Shown piece by piece: positions 24,282-32,849 of a stretch of DNA of 43,886 nucleotides. Below the pieces are notes generated by a model, which ran no database searches, was not told the origin of the DNA, and worked only from the letters and a program-made list of their open reading frames with translations. The translations under genes and the position numbers were made by a program. The DNA is from a virus, in the IMG/VR virus record IMGVR_UViG_3300035564_000041, positions 1 through 43,886 of that record; one strand, 5' to 3'. The first letter of the stretch is position 1, and each line of letters opens with the position of its first letter.

Positions 24282-25252
24282 GCAAGCCGAACACGGGACC
24301 GTTGAATCAGCAAATAGCCTTGAGCCAGCAACAGCAGCAGGCGGCGGCACAACAGGCGGCATTGGCGAATCAATACGGCGGCCAATGGAACCAGACCGCA
24401 AGCGACCTGCTCGGAAAACAGAATGCGGCCATCGGCCAATACATGCCGGGCCTTGATGCACTCATGGCCAAACTCACTGGGCAGCAAGGCGACCTGATGA
24501 GCCAGTTAAACGCGATTTTGAACGACAAATCAGGGCCTCAGGTCATGGACGCGAAGCAGCTCGCGGAAGGCTTGACTCCTGAAGCGAAGGCTGCTCTACA
24601 GTCACAGGTATTGAACCAGGACACGGGTTTCGGCGGGGCAATGTCGAAGCTGAAAGCGTCCATGGGCGCGCGCGGATTCGGTGGTATGGGAGGCAATGCC
24701 GATATCGCAAACTCGATGGGCTCGCTCTACGCTCAGCAACAGATGGCAAAGAGTAAGGCTCTCGGAGACATCACTCTCCAGAACGAAGCTCTGGCAAACC
24801 AGAACATCGCGGCCAATCGCTCCTTCAACCTTCAGAATCTTGCCAATGCGCAGCAGTACCAACTTGGTCAAAAGCAGGCGAACCTTCAGGGAATCGGACT
24901 TGGATCAGGCATCCTTGGTCAAGGCAACAACCTGTACGGATCCCAGCTTGGCGCGTTGGGGACGCTTCTCAATGCGTACTCGCCTAATCCCTACCTGTCA
25001 GCCTCGCTGGGAGCGGTCAATGCCGGTACGGGGGCTCTCGGGGCTGGTAATCAGGCGGTCTCAACCGGGATGCAGGGTGCTCAGATGCTTGCGACGATGC
25101 CTTCGTTCTGGAGTCAACTCGGAGGGAGTTTGCTTGGTGCCGGGACAAGCGTTCTCGGTTCGTGGCTTGCACCCGGGGGATTATGGAAAGGCGCAGGTTC
25201 TGGTTCTGCGGTAGGCGGAGGCCTTCCGGGTTTCGACCCGAGGAATAGGTAG
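24278..25252 (+). CDS. Putative internal virion/ejection protein 1 (324 aa)
   Basis: ATG at 24278 with GGAGGTTGAAAGT; the start at 24263 has no site. Extremely rich in Gln, Ala, Gly, Asn and Leu, with long helical stretches (NQQIALSQQQQQAAAQQAAL). Glycine-rich segments near the middle and C terminus could insert into membrane. This composition and the order tail, then three large Ala/Gln-rich genes match the internal core proteins that podoviruses eject to build a channel for DNA. Confidence 0.65.
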   Translation: MSKPNTGPLNQQIALSQQQQQAAAQQAALANQYGGQWNQTASDLLGKQNAAIGQYMPGLDALMAKLTGQQGDLMSQLNAILNDKSGPQVMDAKQLAEGLTPEAKAALQSQVLNQDTGFGGAMSKLKASMGARGFGGMGGNADIANSMGSLYAQQQMAKSKALGDITLQNEALANQNIAANRSFNLQNLANAQQYQLGQKQANLQGIGLGSGILGQGNNLYGSQLGALGTLLNAYSPNPYLSASLGAVNAGTGALGAGNQAVSTGMQGAQMLATMPSFWSQLGGSLLGAGTSVLGSWLAPGGLWKGAGSGSAVGGGLPGFDPRNR

Positions 25253-25261
25253 GAGGAAATG

Positions 25262-26941
25262 ATGGGAATCTTAAGCACACTTGACCCTGAATCTCTGATG
25301 AATATTCTTCAGAGTTATCAATCAGAACGAGGCCCGGAAACTTCGGCTCAGGTAATTGACCACAGCCAGGGGCTCCCCGCAATCGCTCCACCGAACATGC
25401 AATCATTGCAGCCTCCGCAATCCATCATGCCTCCTCAGGTGATGCAGAGTCCGATGGTTCCCCAGGCCGGTCACAAGGACTTTCTGAAGGGGCTGCTCTC
25501 GAATTTCCTGTTTAGTCTTGGTCAGGGGCTCTCCGCAAGTTCTCAGGTTCCGGGGCCATATCAGTTCGGAGCGGCAATGGGAGCTGCGGCGCAGGGACCA
25601 GAGATACTGAGGCAACGGCATTTGCAAGAAGCGCAACAGCGGCAGTTGATCGCACTCGAACTCGCCAGGCAGCAACAAGCGGAAGCGCAGGCGAACAAGT
25701 CGAATGAAATGCTGGATTTTCAGAAAGCAAACATTCTCAGCGAAATCCAAAACAGGAGACCTCCGAAAGGAAGCGTAGAGGAAAGGGAGCTTGAGGATTT
25801 CTTAGCGAAAAATCCAGGTTCCGGTCCAATGGATTTCCGCGAATTCAACCTCAAGAAGCAGCACGAACTTGCCAATCCGCATATTCCGACCTTTGAGGAA
25901 AGCGCATACCAGGAATGGAAAACAGATCCAAAGAACAAAGATGGGACCAGGATGGGGTTCCTAAAAGAGAAGGCGAATGCCAATCTCTCAGACACAGAGC
26001 GATATATCGCCAATTTCAAGAAAATGCATGTTGGAGAAGGGACCGACGAAGAACTAGAAAACAAAGCAATGGAACGCTTGCGAACCATCGGGCCAGTGAC
26101 CTCGTTCAATCTACAGCAGGGAGCGGGAGAAGTTGCGCCAGTATCGGGGGCCTCGATCCAGGAAAGATTTTCCAATGTGCCTCCTCAGTTCCGCCCAATG
26201 GTTCAAGCTCTCATAGAATATCGTCGCGTCCCGGTCGGCGGATTTGCTACCAAAGATCCGTTTTGGAAAAAGGTCCTGAGTTATGCTTACCAGGTAGATC
26301 CCGCTTATGACGAAAAGGAATTCCCCGTCAGAAGCAAGCTCTACCAAAGCATGACCTCGGGACAGGATAAGAAGGAAATCGAAGCCATCAATACTGTGTT
26401 GGGTCACGCGGGAGTGCTTGGGGAAGCTGTGGAAGCACTGAAAAACGGAAATGTTACCATTCTCAACAACATCGCCAATAGACTCAACGTGGCAGTGGGT
26501 CAATCCCCGGTGACAACATTCCAGACCATTGTCAACCGCGTCGGACCCGAGTTGACGAGGGCTTATGTGGGGACCGGAGGAGAACAGGCAGAGCGAGAGG
26601 TTAACAAGAGTGACTTTGACTCAAGCCGATCTCCCGACCAGTTGATGGACTCTATTTCCGCCACTATTAAACTGCTTCATTCCAAAATCCGCTCCAAAGA
26701 GAACAACTGGCTGAACACGATGAAACGGGACGATTTTGAGTCGCGTTTTATTTCCCCGGAAGCGAAGTATGTAATTGGAAAATGGTCTCCTAACAAGCCT
26801 GGACAACCATCTCCAGGGATGGGAGTGAAAATCCCCACACTCGATGACTTTAGGAAAGCTCCCCCCGATAAACCAGCAATCAAAAGAAATGGTAGGATCT
26901 ATGCGGTAATAAACGGGATCGTGAAGGATGTGACGCCATGA
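25262..26941 (+). CDS. Putative internal virion/ejection protein 2 (559 aa)
   Basis: Two ATGs are adjacent. AGGAGG at 25251-25256 is five bases from ATG 25262 but only two from ATG 25259, so the second is the better start. The N-terminal third is Gln/Pro-rich with a long helix (QQRQLIALELARQQQAEAQA); the rest is mixed and charged. The size and position between two other ejection-type genes support the assignment. No lytic transglycosylase motif is visible. Confidence 0.65.
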   Translation: MGILSTLDPESLMNILQSYQSERGPETSAQVIDHSQGLPAIAPPNMQSLQPPQSIMPPQVMQSPMVPQAGHKDFLKGLLSNFLFSLGQGLSASSQVPGPYQFGAAMGAAAQGPEILRQRHLQEAQQRQLIALELARQQQAEAQANKSNEMLDFQKANILSEIQNRRPPKGSVEERELEDFLAKNPGSGPMDFREFNLKKQHELANPHIPTFEESAYQEWKTDPKNKDGTRMGFLKEKANANLSDTERYIANFKKMHVGEGTDEELENKAMERLRTIGPVTSFNLQQGAGEVAPVSGASIQERFSNVPPQFRPMVQALIEYRRVPVGGFATKDPFWKKVLSYAYQVDPAYDEKEFPVRSKLYQSMTSGQDKKEIEAINTVLGHAGVLGEAVEALKNGNVTILNNIANRLNVAVGQSPVTTFQTIVNRVGPELTRAYVGTGGEQAEREVNKSDFDSSRSPDQLMDSISATIKLLHSKIRSKENNWLNTMKRDDFESRFISPEAKYVIGKWSPNKPGQPSPGMGVKIPTLDDFRKAPPDKPAIKRNGRIYAVINGIVKDVTP

Positions 26942-28356
26942 TGGATGATGAATATGTTGATCTGCCCGCAACCTCGAAGAGTCCTCCTGCTGAGGGTGAC
27001 GAGTATGTTGACTTGCCGATTCCTGGGAAACCAGGTCAAGCCAAAAGCGAGCCGATAATCCAGCGCATTGCTCGTTGGGCGGAACAGAACACTCCCAACA
27101 ACATCCCGGGCCAATTCCTTCTTGGGGGAGCGAAGGGCATAGGATCGACCGCACAAGGAATCGGGCATCTGCTGGGGAATACGCCTTCACCTGAAGCGAT
27201 ACCTGAGTTGCAGGGAACGAACCTTACCCAAAAGATCGGCAAAGGAGCTGAACAGTTCGGGGAATTCTTCGTCCCGATGGGGGGAGAAGCCAAAGCACTT
27301 AAACTGCTCGAACAATTTCCTTGGCTCGCCAAGCTTGGAAAGGAGTTGCCTGCATTCACAAGGGCTTTGGAAAAGGGCGCGGTGACGGGTGCCAGTACCG
27401 GATTGGTGTCAACAGCACAGACCGGAGATCTGAAACAGGGAATAACAACGGGCGTCCTGACTGGTGCGATGGCCGGCCTGGGAGAGCCCGTCAAGGATCT
27501 GTTGGGCGCACTTGGTCACAAAATCCAACTCTCAACCATCAGGCCAAGTCTTTCTGATTACAAGGCATACCCGATGCTGGAGGGATTTTCGCCGGAATTA
27601 CTCCAGAAACTGAATCTGAGAGGCAACCTACGTGAGTCTCTTGGACAGGTGATATACCAACTATCGAAACTGAGGACGGAGAGAAGCGCGGTTCTCGGAG
27701 CCACAGCAACCCCTCAGATGGTAAATGGTGTCATGACAGGGGGCGTTGACCTTGTTCCCGCCATCGGAGCGGCGCGTCAGCAACTTGTCAATCAGGCGGC
27801 GCAACTCAAAAATGCGGGGATGTCAAAGAAGGCTCTTGATGCTTTCGATAACCTGATTAAGGATATGCAGTTCGGGTTGAAGCAGAATCCCACGGGATTT
27901 CATGTTTCAATTGACCAGGCAGAGAACGCCAAGGAAGCTATCGGCTTGCTCGGACAATGGGCCTATGGAGCCCGCGACGTGGACTCATCGTCGATGGGAC
28001 AAGCGGCGAACATTCTTTATACCGAACTACGCAAAGCCATCGAAAGGGCTGTCCCAGACACAGGCAAACTGAAGGCACTCAACGCGGCTATGAAGGAACT
28101 GATTCCTGTCAAAAATGCCATGCTCCACCGTCTTCCTGTCGAGGAACGGAATAGGCTGTTCAGTCTGGCAGACATCACGGCAATCCTGCCTGCGATCATA
28201 TCGGGACGGATGGAGCCGCTTTCGCTCCTTGCGTTAACCAGGGCGCAGAAAAGTTTATCTGTTGGAAACTGGCTCGTTTCTAAATCTCAGGAGTCAGGAT
28301 CTTCGGGAATCCCGAGAGCCTTGGCCGCGATACTTTCGAAGTATGGGTCTCAATGA
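26938..28356 (+). CDS. Putative internal virion/ejection protein 3 (472 aa)
   Basis: ATGA overlap with the preceding gene. Two copies of DEYVDLP occur near residues 4 and 21, each followed by a Pro/Ser-rich linker, which may be short linear binding motifs. The remainder is Ala/Gly/Leu-rich, with glycine zipper-like segments (KGAVTGASTGLVSTAQTGD and GVLTGAMAGLGEP) that could contact membrane. Its place in the ejection block supports the role. Function otherwise unknown. Confidence 0.6.
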   Translation: MMDDEYVDLPATSKSPPAEGDEYVDLPIPGKPGQAKSEPIIQRIARWAEQNTPNNIPGQFLLGGAKGIGSTAQGIGHLLGNTPSPEAIPELQGTNLTQKIGKGAEQFGEFFVPMGGEAKALKLLEQFPWLAKLGKELPAFTRALEKGAVTGASTGLVSTAQTGDLKQGITTGVLTGAMAGLGEPVKDLLGALGHKIQLSTIRPSLSDYKAYPMLEGFSPELLQKLNLRGNLRESLGQVIYQLSKLRTERSAVLGATATPQMVNGVMTGGVDLVPAIGAARQQLVNQAAQLKNAGMSKKALDAFDNLIKDMQFGLKQNPTGFHVSIDQAENAKEAIGLLGQWAYGARDVDSSSMGQAANILYTELRKAIERAVPDTGKLKALNAAMKELIPVKNAMLHRLPVEERNRLFSLADITAILPAIISGRMEPLSLLALTRAQKSLSVGNWLVSKSQESGSSGIPRALAAILSKYGSQ

Positions 28357-28365
28357 GGCATTGAT

Positions 28366-28938
28366 ATGGCAGAAGATCCTCGAGACGGTCTTATCACAGG
28401 CCCCTCCTCGGCCCTAGCCAAAGCCATCGGGATCAACCCCGTCACTACTGCCTCGATCCTTGGTCCCGCGTTGCTGGCAAGCCCTCAGATCAGGGAGCAA
28501 CTGTGGAACGCCATCAAGCAGACTGGCCAGTTCATCATGCCGGCAGGGATCAAGACGCCAAGCGAAGGTGCCGTCGAGTCTGGTGTTGAGATCGTTCAGA
28601 AAATCAGGCAGGCTGGACGAAGCACGAAGCCGAACAGCGAGATTATCAAGAAGCTGGTGCGCGGCGCCGGACCAGAACCTGATCGTTCCCAACAGATCCT
28701 CGATGCAATTGAGAAACTGGAGCCTGGCCGCGGGAACTATGTCTGGTCAGACGATCTCAAATCGGCGTTGAAAGACGTGAAAGATGAGGAACTGCTGAAA
28801 CTTGCAAGAGAAGGCAAGCTGGTACTCGGAGCCTACGATGGTCCGATTCCCCCACCGGCTACTTCTGGCAGGCTGATTTATGATACCAAGCACGGGAACG
28901 TCTATATCGGAGTTGCACGTCCTAGAATTGGAGAGTGA
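28366..28938 (+). CDS. Hypothetical protein (190 aa)
   Basis: GAGGC precedes the ATG at 28366. Helical N-terminal half with an Ala/Leu-rich segment (ASILGPALLASPQIREQLW) and a more polar C-terminal half. It follows the ejection genes and precedes the lysis-type genes, so it could belong to either. No motif recognised. Confidence 0.65.
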   Translation: MAEDPRDGLITGPSSALAKAIGINPVTTASILGPALLASPQIREQLWNAIKQTGQFIMPAGIKTPSEGAVESGVEIVQKIRQAGRSTKPNSEIIKKLVRGAGPEPDRSQQILDAIEKLEPGRGNYVWSDDLKSALKDVKDEELLKLAREGKLVLGAYDGPIPPPATSGRLIYDTKHGNVYIGVARPRIGE

Positions 28939-28956
28939 GCGGAGGTGGGGGAAGAA

Positions 28957-29196
28957 ATGGTGAGAACGAATATGGAACAGGGGGGAAATGGCTGGAACGA
29001 ATACCAGAAACTCGTCTTAGCATCCTTGGCAGATCTCAAAGAAGAGGCTAAGGGAAATCGGGAACAGATTGCCGCCATGAGGACGGAACTGGCAGTTATT
29101 AAACAACGGGCTACCCTATGGGGCGCCGTGAGCGGATGCGTGGGTGCGGTGATGACCATCGGGGGTGCCTACATCAAATCGAAGGTGGCACCATGA
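28957..29196 (+). CDS. Small coiled-coil protein with C-terminal membrane segment (79 aa)
   Basis: ATG 28957 with GGGGGA upstream is preferred; GTG 28945 is directly against the ribosome site. A coiled coil (ASLADLKEEAKGNREQIAAM) leads to a hydrophobic C-terminal segment (LWGAVSGCVGAVMTIGGAYI) and a short basic tail. This resembles holin-associated proteins of the XhlA kind. It overlaps the next gene by ATGA. A lysis role is inferred from topology and context. Confidence 0.65.
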   Translation: MVRTNMEQGGNGWNEYQKLVLASLADLKEEAKGNREQIAAMRTELAVIKQRATLWGAVSGCVGAVMTIGGAYIKSKVAP

Positions 29197-29564
29197 GAGA
29201 TGAATTGATCAACGCAATGGAAGTAAAGTTTAACGCACTCGAAAGGAAATTCGAATTGCTGGAGAATACCTTTGCGATGCTGCGTGATCAGAACGCCCGT
29301 GAGTCTTACCAATGGCGTAGCTTGGTAGTTCTCCTGCTGGTCCTGTTCATCGGTATCACCGCCCTGGGCTTCGTGGCAGATCAGCGGCAGCACGGAGCGG
29401 ATAACAAGGAACGCGCAACGCATTGGACCTTGATCGAGCAGGGGAATGAGCGCAATCGGGGCATGATCGTCAAGAATTGGGAAGCACTCAAGGAAGTCGA
29501 TAACCATCTGCGCCAGTGTTCCGAGTGCCACAGCCATCCGGCTCCAATCAAGATTGAAAAGTGA
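29193..29564 (+). CDS. Membrane-anchored coiled-coil protein, spanin- or holin-accessory-like (123 aa)
   Basis: Start by ATGA overlap at 29193. An N-terminal helix (EVKFNALERKFELLENTFAM) is followed by a single strong membrane segment (WRSLVVLLLVLFIGITALGF, about residues 42-62), then a charged helical tail ending with two Cys residues (RQCSECHSHP). Inner-membrane spanins usually have the membrane segment at the very N terminus, so this is not a standard i-spanin. It sits between two other membrane proteins in the presumed lysis cassette. Confidence 0.6.
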   Translation: MRDELINAMEVKFNALERKFELLENTFAMLRDQNARESYQWRSLVVLLLVLFIGITALGFVADQRQHGADNKERATHWTLIEQGNERNRGMIVKNWEALKEVDNHLRQCSECHSHPAPIKIEK

Positions 29565-29573
29565 GGAAGAATC

Positions 29574-29780
29574 ATGAAACAATTCTTCGAGGATCAGCGG
29601 GCTTTGATGATCTTCGGGGCTTTCCTGCTGGCCATTGCCGGGTGGGGAAGTGAATTCAAAACCTGGGCTGAGCTATTCACTGTGGGCCACATCTTCGGGC
29701 TGATGCTTGTGCTTGGTGGGCTCTTGACGGCCTGGGGAACCAAGCGGCCCGACTTCATCAAGCCGGATCCGCAAAAATAG
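29574..29780 (+). CDS. Holin-like two-segment membrane protein (68 aa)
   Basis: GAGGAAG precedes the ATG. Two hydrophobic helices (about residues 10-25 and 37-55: LMIFGAFLLAIAGWG and VGHIFGLMLVLGGLLTAWG) with a short charged tail are the classic layout of a small holin. Holins form inner-membrane pores at the time of lysis. The call comes from size, topology and place. Confidence 0.6.
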   Translation: MKQFFEDQRALMIFGAFLLAIAGWGSEFKTWAELFTVGHIFGLMLVLGGLLTAWGTKRPDFIKPDPQK

Positions 29781-29793
29781 AAAGCGAGAGATT

Positions 29794-30285
29794 ATGAAAG
29801 CACGGTTCATCATTTTCTGCATATTTGTCTTTTTCGCAATTTGCTCTACGATGGCTCAGGACAAGCCGAAATTCGTAGGGGTAGGGATGGCCTTCAATCA
29901 AGACGCTTCGCCCCAAATTCAAGGTTTCGGGGCTCTGGCGATACCGATTTCTGATAGGGTTCTGTCGTTTACTGACTATTTGGTAAGCGCAATCCCTCAG
30001 CCCCGCGTCGGGGGCAAATTGCAACTTCCCAAAATCCAATACGTCATGCGAACGGGGATTGCCGTCAAGATCTATGCCATATCGCCGAAGTTGACTTTGT
30101 GGGGGATGGGTAACGCTGGGGTTGCTGCGGATGGCGGCGCCACCTCGGGCAGCTTTGCCGGGGGAGGGTTTGTGGATTGGAGCCTGGGAAAAGGATGGGG
30201 AGCTTTGGTAATCCTCCAGGTCGATAAGAACGCTGCGACCGGGACGCAGTTCATTCCCCGCGTGGGCGTGAGGAAAATCCTATGA
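29794..30285 (+). CDS. Secreted beta-rich protein with signal peptide (163 aa)
   Basis: The first 21 residues form a Sec signal peptide: positive start (MKAR), hydrophobic core (FIIFCIFVFFAIC) and a likely signal peptidase I cut after STMA. There is no good lipobox. The mature part is strand-rich, with alternating hydrophobic residues and many glycines (FVGVGMAFN, FAGGGFVDWSLGKGWGALVIL), like a small outer-membrane barrel or periplasmic protein. It follows the holin-like gene. It has no lysozyme, amidase or peptidase motif. Roles in host envelope disruption or superinfection exclusion are both possible. Confidence 0.65.
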   Translation: MKARFIIFCIFVFFAICSTMAQDKPKFVGVGMAFNQDASPQIQGFGALAIPISDRVLSFTDYLVSAIPQPRVGGKLQLPKIQYVMRTGIAVKIYAISPKLTLWGMGNAGVAADGGATSGSFAGGGFVDWSLGKGWGALVILQVDKNAATGTQFIPRVGVRKIL

Positions 30286-30479
30286 GCATCGGAGATTCAG
30301 TCGGGAAAAAGACGGTCGATGACATCGAAGCGGAACTGCTCCCCCAAGCCGAGGCCGCGATTGCTCGCTTGGTCTCGCGCCTGGAGGATGTCTTGAACGA
30401 TGCGCTTGACAGGCTGGACGGTACCTCAATTGTCATGACGATCAGGATTCCGCCGCGGGGTGTAGGTCCCGAAAAGTGA
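30282..30479 (+). CDS. Hypothetical small helical protein (65 aa)
   Basis: ATGA overlap with the secreted protein gene. Mostly helical and acidic (EAAIARLVSRLEDVLNDALD), ending in a short strand and a basic tail. It is the last gene of the rightward unit. No family recognised. Confidence 0.65.
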   Translation: MSIGDSVGKKTVDDIEAELLPQAEAAIARLVSRLEDVLNDALDRLDGTSIVMTIRIPPRGVGPEK

Positions 30480-30526
30480 TCTATCAGCGGTCAGGGCCGG
30501 TTGATTCGGTATCCTGCCCTACAAGT
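30480..30526. other. Convergence point of the two transcription units
   Basis: Forty-seven bases separate the end of the rightward unit from the end of the leftward unit. No hairpin followed by a T run is present on either strand, so no intrinsic terminator can be called here. The two transcripts may overlap or stop by another mechanism. Confidence 0.5.
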
Positions 30527-31036
30527 CTATTCGCGGGAGCCGCCGATTCCTTCCACTCCGCTTACCATACCCGTTGATGGCGAGTATACGGAGCTTGGGG
30601 CAAAGCCGCCCCTGGCTACCCTGAGCCAGCAGTCGTAATCAGCCGTCATGCTTCCAAATGCGCTGGCGTTATTGTCAGTGAGCCATCTAGCCAACTGCTC
30701 GGGAGTTTCGAAGGCTGGGCTGATCGGAGTTCCCTCTGAACAGGTTTCGTACATCATCAGCCAATTAGCCTCACCCGGTTTCCATTCCGGCATGTAATCG
30801 TCTGGGTCAGGTCGTGGGCCTGCGTATTCCTTGTATCGCAGATGACGGTATTTTTCTTCTATCGGCTCCCATCCGCCTTCGTGATCCGAGGTCAATCCCT
30901 GCCTCCATTTCGCTTCCGCCTCGATCCATTTATCGTACTCGATTCGGAAGTTTCTATCGTGAAGAGGCACGAACTCATCATCAAAACCCTTTGGGTGCTG
31001 CCAATCTTTCGGCACCATTCTTACTTCTCTTTCCAT
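30527..31036 (-). CDS. Conserved phage protein of unknown function (169 aa)
   Basis: AGGAGATTGAC precedes the ATG at 31036. Highly polar and Trp-rich (VPKDWQHPKGFDDEFVPLHD and YDKWIEAEAKWRQG), followed by a PDDYMPEWKPGEANWLMMYE region. I recognise this kind of protein as a common accessory phage gene with no known function. It is the last gene of the leftward unit. Confidence 0.8.
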   Translation of the reverse strand: MEREVRMVPKDWQHPKGFDDEFVPLHDRNFRIEYDKWIEAEAKWRQGLTSDHEGGWEPIEEKYRHLRYKEYAGPRPDPDDYMPEWKPGEANWLMMYETCSEGTPISPAFETPEQLARWLTDNNASAFGSMTADYDCWLRVARGGFAPSSVYSPSTGMVSGVEGIGGSRE

Positions 31037-31037
31037 G

Positions 31038-31292
31038 TCAATCTCCTTTCTCGCTCCTCAAAACCGCCACTTCCTTCCGCAGCTCCTCGATGATCTTGCG
31101 CTGCCGGCGGATCTCGTCAACGCCTAGGTCGTGCATTGACTCGAAGATCTCGCGTCCCCGGCGGCAGGCTACCAGATCGGTTTCAAGCGCGGACGCGCGG
31201 CGCTCGGACATCTCGAGCTGGCAGTCACGGTCAATCAGGTTGTCGAGCAGTTCATCGGGTTCGATCCCGATTCCACGATAGGTCAGGGTCAT
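31038..31292 (-). CDS. Coiled-coil protein of unknown function (84 aa)
   Basis: Start at 31292 chosen because GGAGACGAA precedes that ATG and it overlaps the methyltransferase stop. The C-terminal half is a coiled coil (EIRRQRKIIEELRKEVAVLR). No catalytic motif. It may be a partner of a neighbouring gene, but nothing in the sequence says which. Confidence 0.7.
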   Translation of the reverse strand: MTLTYRGIGIEPDELLDNLIDRDCQLEMSERRASALETDLVACRRGREIFESMHDLGVDEIRRQRKIIEELRKEVAVLRSEKGD

Positions 31293-31906
31293 TTCGTCTC
31301 CATAGCTTTCAGAAGTTGTTTGCCAATATATTCCGTATAGGCTGGAGGAATGGCTTCGCACAATTCGTGACGGTCCATCCACTCGCATCCCATCTCTTTA
31401 CGTGCCATCGCAATCGGAGAGGCGTTCCCGGCAACCGAAATAAACGTCTCGGGCTTGTAATGTCCCGCCCTGCTTGCCGGTATGGTATGAGGCGGATGAT
31501 TAGGACACATGATGAGATGCGAACACTCAAAGAGCCTGTGCCTATAAGTTCTCAATCCAAACATCGCACCGCACAAAAGCGCTGGGTTGCTCAATGGGCT
31601 TCCGGGTACGTTTTCGATAACAAACACCCTACCGATCAATAAATCTCTCAAGAGAGTAATTAATTTCGGTCTTTTTGTTTTGCTCAAGTGGGATAAACTC
31701 CTGCTGTATTCTTGACACGGCGGGCTCGCGTGAATCACGTCGAACTCATGCCCGTGATCGCGCAGGTAGTCAAAGGCATCGGCTTGATGAAATTCGAAGG
31801 GATAGTGTTTTTGAGGACGGTTATCAACTCCCACAACCTCGAAACCTGCGCGATGGTATCCCATGCCTGCCCCGCCAGCTCCTGAGAAAAGATCGAGCAG
31901 TTTCAT
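31289..31906 (-). CDS. DNA C5-cytosine methyltransferase (205 aa)
   Basis: GGAGGGGATT precedes the ATG at 31906. Canonical motifs: I (LDLFSGAGGAGMGYHRAGF, SAM binding), IV (ASPPCQEYS with catalytic Cys64), VI (VIENV) and VIII (YRHRLFE). Compared with full-length 300-400 aa enzymes, the target recognition region is very short, as in compact phage enzymes. It transfers a methyl group to C5 of cytosine in a specific sequence, probably to protect phage DNA from host restriction. No paired restriction nuclease is present. Confidence 0.92.
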   Translation of the reverse strand: MKLLDLFSGAGGAGMGYHRAGFEVVGVDNRPQKHYPFEFHQADAFDYLRDHGHEFDVIHASPPCQEYSRSLSHLSKTKRPKLITLLRDLLIGRVFVIENVPGSPLSNPALLCGAMFGLRTYRHRLFECSHLIMCPNHPPHTIPASRAGHYKPETFISVAGNASPIAMARKEMGCEWMDRHELCEAIPPAYTEYIGKQLLKAMETK

Positions 31907-31983
31907 AATCCCCTCCACATGAGCCACACCCAGATGAGCCAGCAAAGGGCTACTCCGAGACGGTAACGGGTTTTGTCTCTCAT
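31903..31983 (-). CDS. 26-residue membrane microprotein, coupled on both sides
   Basis: An ATG at 31983 shares ATGA with the stop of the PAPS-reductase-like gene, and the TGA at its 3' end shares ATGA with the methyltransferase start. The product has a short basic head (MRDKTRYR) and a Trp-rich hydrophobic segment (LGVALCWLIWVWLMW). The precise double overlap and amphipathic design argue that it is translated. Without it the gap between the two enzymes would be empty. Function unknown; anchoring a partner or a pore role is possible. Confidence 0.65.
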   Translation of the reverse strand: MRDKTRYRLGVALCWLIWVWLMWRGL

Positions 31984-32849
31984 ACTCCGCACATCCCAGA
32001 GCAGTCTTCTCCGAACAGGCTTAACTGCCCATTGTCTTCTGCTGTGCTAAAATCGACTTCTTTAATTGGCTTCATGCTGCGATGCAAGAACACAGTGCCG
32101 GTATTACCGGCAGTGTGCCTAATGGCCTCGTCAAACTCAATCACATTTGCCCAATACTTAGGATTGGACTTGATCTTTGCCCACTCTGAATCTTTGTGGA
32201 AAGGGCAACCCAAGCAAGCAGATCGAGGCACAGGATACGGCCAATTCGCTTTTAGCCATTCCGTGCAATCGGTTCGAGAGTACCGCTTCGGGAGTAGGTC
32301 TTCAGGACATCCGCAGAGAGGATATTCAAAACTCTGCCACGCATGATTTGCGGTTCTCATTCTGTGCGCTTCATCAACCGAGATCCCAAACCATTGTTCC
32401 GCAACTGGTTCTTTTAGCGCTCTCTGTCGAGGTTTCAATCCAAGAATCTCCCGCTTGATAAACAACTCAATTGGAGCGATCTTGTAATCTGCGGTGCATT
32501 GCCTTCTGATTTTTCCCTGAGAACCGTCAGGGTTCTGAACATACATCGGCATTGATGCCCATCGGTCAGCGGTGCCTCCTGGAGCCCGATGCCTTCCATC
32601 TGGATTTGTCCGAAACAGAATCGCATCACTTCTCAGGTCTCCAGCCTTAACCCTATGAATCGGCACGCTGAGTTTTTCGAGCCTCTCCAGGTGCTCGTAA
32701 ACTTCATCCGGTTCCCATCCTGTATCCGCAAAGATGGCACAATCCAGTTCAGGCAAGATTCCCTTGATCGACATGAGCAGGACGGTTGTGGATTGGACGC
32801 CTGCCCCGAGGTTTAGGATTCGGTAACGGGTTTTCGATACGGTTGCCAT
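31980..32849 (-). CDS. PAPS-reductase/DndC-like PP-loop protein (289 aa)
   Basis: The start at 32849 is the first ATG with a purine-rich site and precedes the PP-loop strand. Residues 11-22 (ILNLGAGVQSTT) are the modified P-loop of adenylate-forming PP-loop enzymes; FADTGWEPDEVYEH and RRQCTADYK fit the PAPS reductase/DndC branch. Six or more Cys in the last half (CGCP, CLGCPF and a CSGMCG tail) could hold an iron-sulfur cluster. Members act in sulfate reduction or, as DndC, in DNA phosphorothioation. Here the neighbours are DNA methyltransferases and there is no other Dnd gene, so a DNA- or nucleotide-modification role is inferred. Confidence 0.8.
   Translation of the reverse strand: MATVSKTRYRILNLGAGVQSTTVLLMSIKGILPELDCAIFADTGWEPDEVYEHLERLEKLSVPIHRVKAGDLRSDAILFRTNPDGRHRAPGGTADRWASMPMYVQNPDGSQGKIRRQCTADYKIAPIELFIKREILGLKPRQRALKEPVAEQWFGISVDEAHRMRTANHAWQSFEYPLCGCPEDLLPKRYSRTDCTEWLKANWPYPVPRSACLGCPFHKDSEWAKIKSNPKYWANVIEFDEAIRHTAGNTGTVFLHRSMKPIKEVDFSTAEDNGQLSLFGEDCSGMCGV

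Noticed and set aside
31980-32849. Complete Dnd phosphorothioation system
   Set aside because: Only a DndC-like PP-loop protein is present; DndA, B, D and E are absent, so the name is not justified.
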